Both the position numbers and the translations under genes were made by a program. This document shows positions 59,350 to 64,000 of a DNA stretch of 64,000 bases, one piece after another. The notes beneath the pieces are model-generated. The model was not told the DNA's origin. It made no database searches and saw only the letters and a list, made by a program, of their open reading frames with translations. The stretch is from Pseudomonadota bacterium. Its GTDB lineage: Bacteria > Pseudomonadota > Alphaproteobacteria > Kiloniellales > JACOMY01. The stretch spans positions 1-64,000 of the forward strand of contig JAKOWB010000411.1 of assembly GCA_029781795.1 (NCBI GenBank). Reading direction: 5' to 3'. The stretch's first letter is position 1. Every line of letters starts with the position of its first letter.

Positions 59350-60138
59350 ATGACTGCCATCGCCCACGAGACGACTAGCAAGACCGCCGGCCCGCTGCGC
59401 CGCGCCGCGACGCTGCTGCTCGCCGCCTGCCTGGCGCTGACCGGCTGCGCCTCCAGCCGCGGCACGGCGCCCAGCTTCGACGCCGGCGCACCCAACCTGT
59501 CGCCCGACCAGCGCACGGTGCGCGAGGCGGCGCAGAGCGTCACCCCACCCGAGGACCAGGGCGGCAACGACTGGTTCGGCGACAACGCCATCGTGATCCT
59601 GGCGGCGGCCGGCTGCGTCGCCGGCGCGGTGGTCGGCGGCTCGGCCCGTGGCTGCCTGACCGGCGCGGTGATCGGCGGCCTGGCCGGCGCGGTGGCGCGC
59701 ATCACCATCTTCGACAAGCGCGACGACTATGCCAGCGACGAGGAGTTCGTGCAGGCCGTGTCGGAGGAGATGGACCGTGTGCTGGCCGAGAACGAGCGCC
59801 TGGTTCCGGCCGCCGAGCGCATGGCCGACGCGCACGAGTTGACCCTGGCGCAGCTCAAGGAGGCCTACGACCGCGGCACCGTCTCGAAGGACGAGTACCG
59901 CCGGCAGGTCGAGCCCCTGCTGGTCGACGAGAAGGCCCTGGCCTACATCGTCGAGTCAAACAAGCAGCTGGCCAGCGACCTGGACAAGGCGCTGACCGGC
60001 GTCACGGTCGCCACCTCGACGCAGAAGCGGCTGGAGGACCAGGAAGGCGACTTCCTGGCCGATTCCGGCCGCATCGAGTACGCCCAGGAACGCCTGTCAG
60101 GCGCGCTGGCCCAGGTGCCGAAGGAGGTTCTGAGGTAG
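59350..60138 (+). CDS. Lipoprotein with glycine-zipper segment, A
   Basis: A 262-residue lipoprotein: signal peptide and lipobox ALTGC, then a hydrophobic Gly/Ala segment (AAAGCVAGAVVGGSARGCLTG) like a glycine zipper, then a charged helical coiled region (VLAENERLVPAAERMADAH). ATG at 59350 has GGAG eight bases upstream. It shares layout and local sequence (TVREAAQSV / DQKVLRANAERV; KEAYDRGTVSKDEYR / NAQYAQKKISRRDYS) with the next gene, so the two are paralogues. Confidence 0.7.
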   Translation: MTAIAHETTSKTAGPLRRAATLLLAACLALTGCASSRGTAPSFDAGAPNLSPDQRTVREAAQSVTPPEDQGGNDWFGDNAIVILAAAGCVAGAVVGGSARGCLTGAVIGGLAGAVARITIFDKRDDYASDEEFVQAVSEEMDRVLAENERLVPAAERMADAHELTLAQLKEAYDRGTVSKDEYRRQVEPLLVDEKALAYIVESNKQLASDLDKALTGVTVATSTQKRLEDQEGDFLADSGRIEYAQERLSGALAQVPKEVLR

Positions 60139-60241
60139 CCGCCCTCGCCCTGGGCAAAACCCGCCGCCGGTCTTTGATGGCGGGGCTGTGCCACGAAGTC
60201 GCCACGTATCACTCTGAAGCTTTGCCGTCGGAGTTCGTCCC

Positions 60242-60997
60242 ATGCTGAGACAGGTTATGGTCCTGGCCACCGCCGCGAGCCTGGCTTTGTCGGGCTGCGC
60301 CGGCGGCCACTCCTCGCGCTACAGCACCAGCTCTTCCAGCCACCTGACGAACGATCAGAAGGTGCTGCGCGCCAATGCCGAGCGCGTCGATCCCGACGCC
60401 GCCGGCAGCGACACGGTCGGCGAGGCCGTGGTGCTGGGCGCCGTCATCCTGGGCGCCGTGGGCTGCGGCATCGCCCTGCTGGCCGGCGGCGACGGTGGCG
60501 ACTGCGCCGCGGCCGGCGTCGGCGGCGCCGCGATCGGCGCGGCCGGCGGCTCTGTCCCCGGCAAGATGGTGCAGAAGGAGCAGACGGACAACGCCAGCCG
60601 CGAGGCCTATCTGGCCGACGTGATCGACGCCGCCGACCGCGAGATCGCCGAGAACCGGCGCGCCGCCGACGCCGCCCAGCGTGTCACGGCGCAGCACGAG
60701 CGACGCATCGCCCAGCTCAACGCGCAGTACGCGCAGAAAAAGATCAGCCGGCGCGACTACAGCGACGAGGTGGCCGAGATGTCGGTCGACCGCGACGCCA
60801 TCGCCCTGGCGGTCGAGACCAACCGGCAGAAGATCGCCGAGCTGCAGGACCTGATCGACGAGGGCGGCAGCGCCGCCGACCTGCGCGCGCTGCGCGAGCG
60901 GCGCGACGCGCTGGACGAGGAGAACCGCGCGCTGGAGCGCCAGCTCGAGGAGATGGTGGCGCTGCTGTCGTCGACCCCGTCCGAGGTGCAGTCGTGA
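60242..60997 (+). CDS. Lipoprotein with glycine-zipper segment, B
   Basis: A 251-residue lipoprotein (lipobox LALSGC, Cys19) with a Gly/Ala zipper (VVLGAVILGAVGCGIALLAGG) and a C-terminal coiled coil (LRERRDALDEENRALERQLEEM). Paralogue of the preceding lipoprotein. Its TGA overlaps the GTG of the next gene (GTGA), showing coupling. Confidence 0.7.
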   Translation: MLRQVMVLATAASLALSGCAGGHSSRYSTSSSSHLTNDQKVLRANAERVDPDAAGSDTVGEAVVLGAVILGAVGCGIALLAGGDGGDCAAAGVGGAAIGAAGGSVPGKMVQKEQTDNASREAYLADVIDAADREIAENRRAADAAQRVTAQHERRIAQLNAQYAQKKISRRDYSDEVAEMSVDRDAIALAVETNRQKIAELQDLIDEGGSAADLRALRERRDALDEENRALERQLEEMVALLSSTPSEVQS

Positions 60998-61506
60998 GGC
61001 TTGCGCTGACGCTCGCCGCGCTGCTTGCCCTGCCGGCGCTGGCCGGCTGCGGCGGCTGCAGCGGCGATCCGACCAGGGAAGGCTTCATCTGCGGCGTCAA
61101 CTCGCTGAACAAGGGCACCTACGACCAGCGCCAGAAGGAACTGGAGGCCGAGGCCGCCGACAAGCAGCAGGAGGCGCGCCTCAGCGCCGAGGAGCGCGCG
61201 GCGGCCGAGGCGCGCGAGCAGCAGAGCGAGGTCGAGGCCCGCGCGCTGGAGCAGAAGCTGGCCGACCTGGACCGCGCCATCGCCAACCGCGAGGCCGAGC
61301 TGAAGCAGGCCAAGGCCAAGGCCGGCGGCAGCCGCGCCGAGGAGCTGAAGGCGCTGGAGAAGCAGCTTGCCGAGCTGCAGAAGCGCTACGACCAGGTGCA
61401 GCAGGACGCCGCGCAGTCCGCCGCCACCCAGGCCGAGATCGACGAGCTGGAGGCGCGCAACGCCGAGCTCCGCCGTCTGCTCGACCAGATGATCCAGAGC
61501 CTCTAG
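60994..61506 (+). CDS. Coiled-coil lipoprotein
   Basis: A 170-residue lipoprotein: signal peptide, lipobox ALPALAGC, then CGGCSGDPTREGFICG and a long coiled coil (AEAADKQQEARLSAEERAAAEAREQ, split; LKALEKQLAELQKRYDQVQQ). Probably a periplasmic spacer or tether. GTG start overlapping the upstream stop; four bases to the next gene. Confidence 0.7.
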   Translation: MRLALTLAALLALPALAGCGGCSGDPTREGFICGVNSLNKGTYDQRQKELEAEAADKQQEARLSAEERAAAEAREQQSEVEARALEQKLADLDRAIANREAELKQAKAKAGGSRAEELKALEKQLAELQKRYDQVQQDAAQSAATQAEIDELEARNAELRRLLDQMIQSL

Positions 61507-61510
61507 GGCC

Positions 61511-62578
61511 ATGGCCGCGCCGGGGGACGAGGCACCGCGGAAGGAGCGCAGCAGCGGGCGCCGCGCCGCGCTGCTCGCCGCCTGGTTGGCGCTGGTCGCT
61601 ATCCTCGGCGCGCTGGCGGTCGTCACCCTGCACGGCTGCGGCATCCGCCTGTTCGGCGAGACGCTGCTCGACTTCTGCCCCAAGGAGGCCGAGCAGCCGC
61701 AGGGACCGCCGCCCGCGCTGCTGGCCGAGCGCGACCGCGCCGACCGCCTGGACGAGCGGCTGCAGAACCTGAAGCTCGAGGTCGCGGCCATCGACTACTG
61801 CCCGCCGCCCCCCGAGGTGCAGGTGGCCGAGAAGGAACCGGAAAAGCAGCCGGAAAAGCCGCCCGAGAAGGAGACGCCGAAGGAGCCGGACTGCCGCGAG
61901 GTGCCGCCGGAAGAGCGCAAGGTCGACCTCTACCTGCTGCTCGACGCCTCTGGCTCCTTCGAGGAGGACATGCCCTCGATCCGCAAGACGGTGCAGGACC
62001 TGATCCAGCGGGCGGCGCAGGGCAAGATCAAGGGCAAGATCCGCCTGGGCCTCGGCAGCTTCATCGACAAGCCGATCCCGGCCTATCCGCAGCTCTATAC
62101 CTACAAGCACCACCAGAGCCTGACCGAGGATTTCGCGGCGGTGCTGAAGGCCCTGCGTGGCATCAAGATCTACGAGAACTACGACGAGCCCGAGGCGCAG
62201 CTGGAGGCCATGCTGGAGGCCGCCGGGCGCGCCGGGCAGATCGGCTACGACGGCGAGGCCGAGCGCCTGCTGGTGGTCATCACCGACGCCGACTACCACC
62301 GCGCCGGCGACTATCCGGCCCCGGCCGAGGACGGCAAGCCCGACGGCAACGCGCTGAACGAGGACTATCCCAGCGTGGCGCAGGTGAAGCGCGCGCTGGA
62401 GCAGGCGGACCTGACGCCGCTGTTCCTGGTGACCGCCGACGCCGCCGGCTACTACCGCAACCTGGTGGCGCAGCTCGGCCGCGGCAACGTCGTGGTGATC
62501 ACCTCCAACTCCAGCAACCTGCTGGCCGGCCTGGACCAGGGCGTGAAGCAGGTCTGCGGCGAAGGCATCTCGCAGTAG
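61511..62578 (+). CDS. Membrane-anchored VWA protein with integrin beta I-like domain, copy 1
   Basis: A 355-residue protein: membrane helix (about 18-40), GCGIRLFG and DFCPKEAE cysteines, coiled coil (about 68-95), Glu/Pro/Lys linker, then a VWA domain (138-350). MIDAS: D145-A-S147-G-S149 and D259 (ITDADYH). ADMIDAS-like E152/D153. SyMBS-like N223, D225, P227, E228 (NYDEPE). RLGLGSFIDKP, YTYKHHQSLTED, EDYPSVAQ and NSSNLL also match the integrin beta I domain pattern from memory. Orientation: N-terminus in, VWA in the periplasm. The next gene is a tandem duplicate. Confidence 0.8.
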   Translation: MAAPGDEAPRKERSSGRRAALLAAWLALVAILGALAVVTLHGCGIRLFGETLLDFCPKEAEQPQGPPPALLAERDRADRLDERLQNLKLEVAAIDYCPPPPEVQVAEKEPEKQPEKPPEKETPKEPDCREVPPEERKVDLYLLLDASGSFEEDMPSIRKTVQDLIQRAAQGKIKGKIRLGLGSFIDKPIPAYPQLYTYKHHQSLTEDFAAVLKALRGIKIYENYDEPEAQLEAMLEAAGRAGQIGYDGEAERLLVVITDADYHRAGDYPAPAEDGKPDGNALNEDYPSVAQVKRALEQADLTPLFLVTADAAGYYRNLVAQLGRGNVVVITSNSSNLLAGLDQGVKQVCGEGISQ

Positions 62579-62588
62579 GATCGACGCC

Positions 62589-63710
62589 ATGCGCCGCGCC
62601 ACCCCGCTGCTGCTCTGGCTCACCCTCGTCGCCCTGCTGGCCGGCGGCAGCCTGCTGGTGCTGGAAGGCTGCGGCATCCGCCTCTTCGGCGCCACGCTGC
62701 TGAACTTCTGCCCGGAGGAGGCAGAGGGTCCCAAGGGCCCGCCGCCGGACCTGGCGATCGAGAGCGACCGCAACGACCGGCTGGAGGAGGAGCTGCACCG
62801 CCTGCGCCTGCAGCTCGCCGCGGTCGACGACTGCCCGCTGCCACCGCCGCCCGCGCCGGCCCCCGTGCCAGCCCCCGCGCCCGCTCCGGCGCCCGCTCCG
62901 GCGCCCGCGCCTGCTCCGGCGCCCACACCCGCGCCCGCACCCGCGCCAGCGCCCGCTCCCACGCCGGCGCCCGCTCCGGCACCCGCCCCGGCCCCGGCGC
63001 CAACGCCGCAGAACAGCGAGCAGGCCTGCACCGAGCTGCCGCCGGACGAGCGGCCGATCGACCTCTACCTGCTGGTCGACACCACCTCGTCCTTCACCGA
63101 CGACATGCCCTCGATCCGTTCGACGGTGCAGGACCTGATCGCCCGCCAGGCGACGGGGCGCATCCAGGGCAAGGTGCGCCTCGGGCTCGGCACCTTCCGC
63201 GACAAACCCTCGCCGCAGACGCCGGACAACTACACCTACAAGCACCACACCAGCCTGACCGAGGTCTTCACCGAGGTGCTGAAGTCGCTGCGCAGCACCG
63301 GCACCGACCCCAATACCGACGTGCCCGAGGCGCAGCTCGAGGCCATGCTCGAGGCCATGGGACAGGGCCGCATCGGCTATGCCCAGGGCGCCGCGCGCTT
63401 CCTCGTCATCGTCACCGATGCGCCCTATCACCTGCCGGGCGACTACCCGGGCCCGGCCGAGGACGGCAAGGCCGACGGCAATCCGACGAACGAGGACTAT
63501 CCCAGCGTGGCGCAGGTGCGCGCGCTGCTGCAGGCGAACGACATCGTGCCGCTCTTCCTGGTGGCCGGCGGCGTCGAGGGCAGCTATCGCGACCTGGTGA
63601 AGCAGCTCGGCCGCGGCAGCGTCGCCACCCTGTCGGGCTCCAGCGAGAACCTGCTGCAGGCGCTCGACAGCGCGGTCGAGAAGGTCTGCGGCGAGGGCCT
63701 GCTCAAGTAG
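62589..63710 (+). CDS. Membrane-anchored VWA protein with integrin beta I-like domain, copy 2
   Basis: A 373-residue paralogue of copy 1. It has a membrane helix/signal anchor (about 5-27), GCGIRLFG and FCPEEAE, a coiled coil, a long (Pro-Ala)n stretch (about 86-138), and a VWA domain. MIDAS D164-T-T166-S-S168 and D277 (VTDAPYH). ADMIDAS-like D171/D172 is fully acidic as in integrins. SyMBS-like N242, D244, P246, E247 (NTDVPE). Start ATG 11 bases after copy 1. Its end overlaps the convergent gene by 8 bases. Last gene of the srf-like block. Confidence 0.8.
   Translation: MRRATPLLLWLTLVALLAGGSLLVLEGCGIRLFGATLLNFCPEEAEGPKGPPPDLAIESDRNDRLEEELHRLRLQLAAVDDCPLPPPPAPAPVPAPAPAPAPAPAPAPAPAPTPAPAPAPAPAPTPAPAPAPAPAPAPTPQNSEQACTELPPDERPIDLYLLVDTTSSFTDDMPSIRSTVQDLIARQATGRIQGKVRLGLGTFRDKPSPQTPDNYTYKHHTSLTEVFTEVLKSLRSTGTDPNTDVPEAQLEAMLEAMGQGRIGYAQGAARFLVIVTDAPYHLPGDYPGPAEDGKADGNPTNEDYPSVAQVRALLQANDIVPLFLVAGGVEGSYRDLVKQLGRGSVATLSGSSENLLQALDSAVEKVCGEGLLK
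62845..63005 (+). repeat. Low-complexity (Pro-Ala)n coding repeat
   Basis: Tandem six-base CCNGCN units encode an alternating Pro-Ala stretch with a few Thr and Val, in the linker between coiled coil and VWA domain of copy 2. Copy 1 has an unrelated Glu/Pro/Lys linker here, so the linker is fast-evolving. Confidence 0.85.
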
Positions 63711-64000
63711 CCGAGAGAATGGCGATGCGGCTCTCGCCGCTGAGCTTCGCCGGCCGCGTCGCCTGCAGCAGGTCGATGGCCGTCGGCACCACGTCGAAGG
63801 AGGAGACCAGGCCGCGCGCGCCGGGCGTGAGACCCGGCCCCGAGAACCAGGCGAAGCCGTGGCCGCCGGTGTGGCCGCCGGTGCGGCGCAGCGGCAGCGG
63901 GCCGATGCCGCCCAGGCGCGGGTGGCGGAAGCCGCTGGCGACGGTCTGCCAGATCACCACCAGGTCGGCGCCGGTCGGGGCCTGGGCGAGAGGATTCGCG
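63703..64000 (-). CDS. Type I phosphodiesterase / alkaline phosphatase-superfamily protein (partial)
   Basis: The C-terminal about 98 residues of a protein that begins beyond the right edge. DLVVIWQTVASGF, GGHTGGHGFAWFSGPGL and SSFDVVPTAIDLLQ resemble the C-terminal part of alkaline phosphatase-superfamily hydrolases, whose metal His lies in a GGH.x context. The frame is open through position 64000. Convergent with the srf-like block, so probably not part of it. Confidence 0.6.
   Translation of the reverse strand, partial: ANPLAQAPTGADLVVIWQTVASGFRHPRLGGIGPLPLRRTGGHTGGHGFAWFSGPGLTPGARGLVSSFDVVPTAIDLLQATRPAKLSGESRIAILSAT

Overview
The window is GC-rich (about 70 %), densely coded chromosomal DNA from an alphaproteobacterium, most likely Rhodospirillales-like. 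The signs are a RegB/RegA-type redox two-component pair, an atpHAGDC operon, a DUF484-xerC pair, a PHA cluster with phaR, and dispersed palindromic intergenic repeats. No rRNA, tRNA, insertion sequence or phage gene was recognised. The first gene (outer-membrane beta-barrel) and the last (phosphatase/phosphodiesterase-like) run off the edges.

Layout. 1-4.5 kb: beta-barrel C-terminus, a PqqD/HprK-related pair, RegA/RegB-like regulators and a diiron ferritin-like protein. 5-7.5 kb: DEAD-box helicase rhlE and an outer-membrane protein. 7.6-12.7 kb: F1-ATPase operon (minus strand). 13-17.8 kb: priA, transaldolase, DUF484, xerC. 18-22 kb: PHA metabolism (phaA, phaC-like, phaE-like, phaR). 22-28 kb: a ClpP-like lipoprotein, an acyl-CoA/oxalate-CoA ligase-type enzyme with panE, an XRE regulator, and rtcB preceded by a possible leader. 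28.3-32.5 kb: secreted/lipoprotein genes, a proline iminopeptidase and an SPFH protein. 32.5-38.1 kb: a complete type II-C CRISPR-Cas locus made of a divergent tracrRNA, cas9 (1039 aa), cas1, cas2 and a 15-repeat array. 38.2-44.3 kb: DUF6134 protein, rimO, a glutamine synthetase-like gene, an MFS transporter, a GNAT and a GST. 44.5-63.7 kb: a 19-kb co-directional block of 14 genes built around SrfB-like and SrfC-like proteins.

The two most notable systems are these. (1) The II-C CRISPR locus. Its tracrRNA can be read directly on the minus strand between the SPFH gene and cas9 (anti-repeat matching 32 of 36 repeat bases, conserved internal core, terminator). The crRNA sense of the array is therefore inferred to be the minus strand, running towards cas2. 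(2) The srf-like block. It combines a cytoplasmic Hsp70/actin-like ATPase (SrfB), a dynamin-like GTPase (SrfC), a membrane-anchored trypsin-like protease, an FtsX/MacB-type ABC exporter, three lipoproteins, an SH3b-VWA protein, a formylglycine-generating-enzyme fold lacking the catalytic cysteines, and two tandem membrane-anchored VWA proteins. The VWA domains of the last two carry the full MIDAS, ADMIDAS-like and SyMBS metal-site pattern of the integrin beta I domain. Several of these proteins share a module of membrane helix, cysteine and coiled coil, which suggests one envelope-spanning assembly. I know of no functional description of this whole set, and it is my main candidate for an undescribed system.
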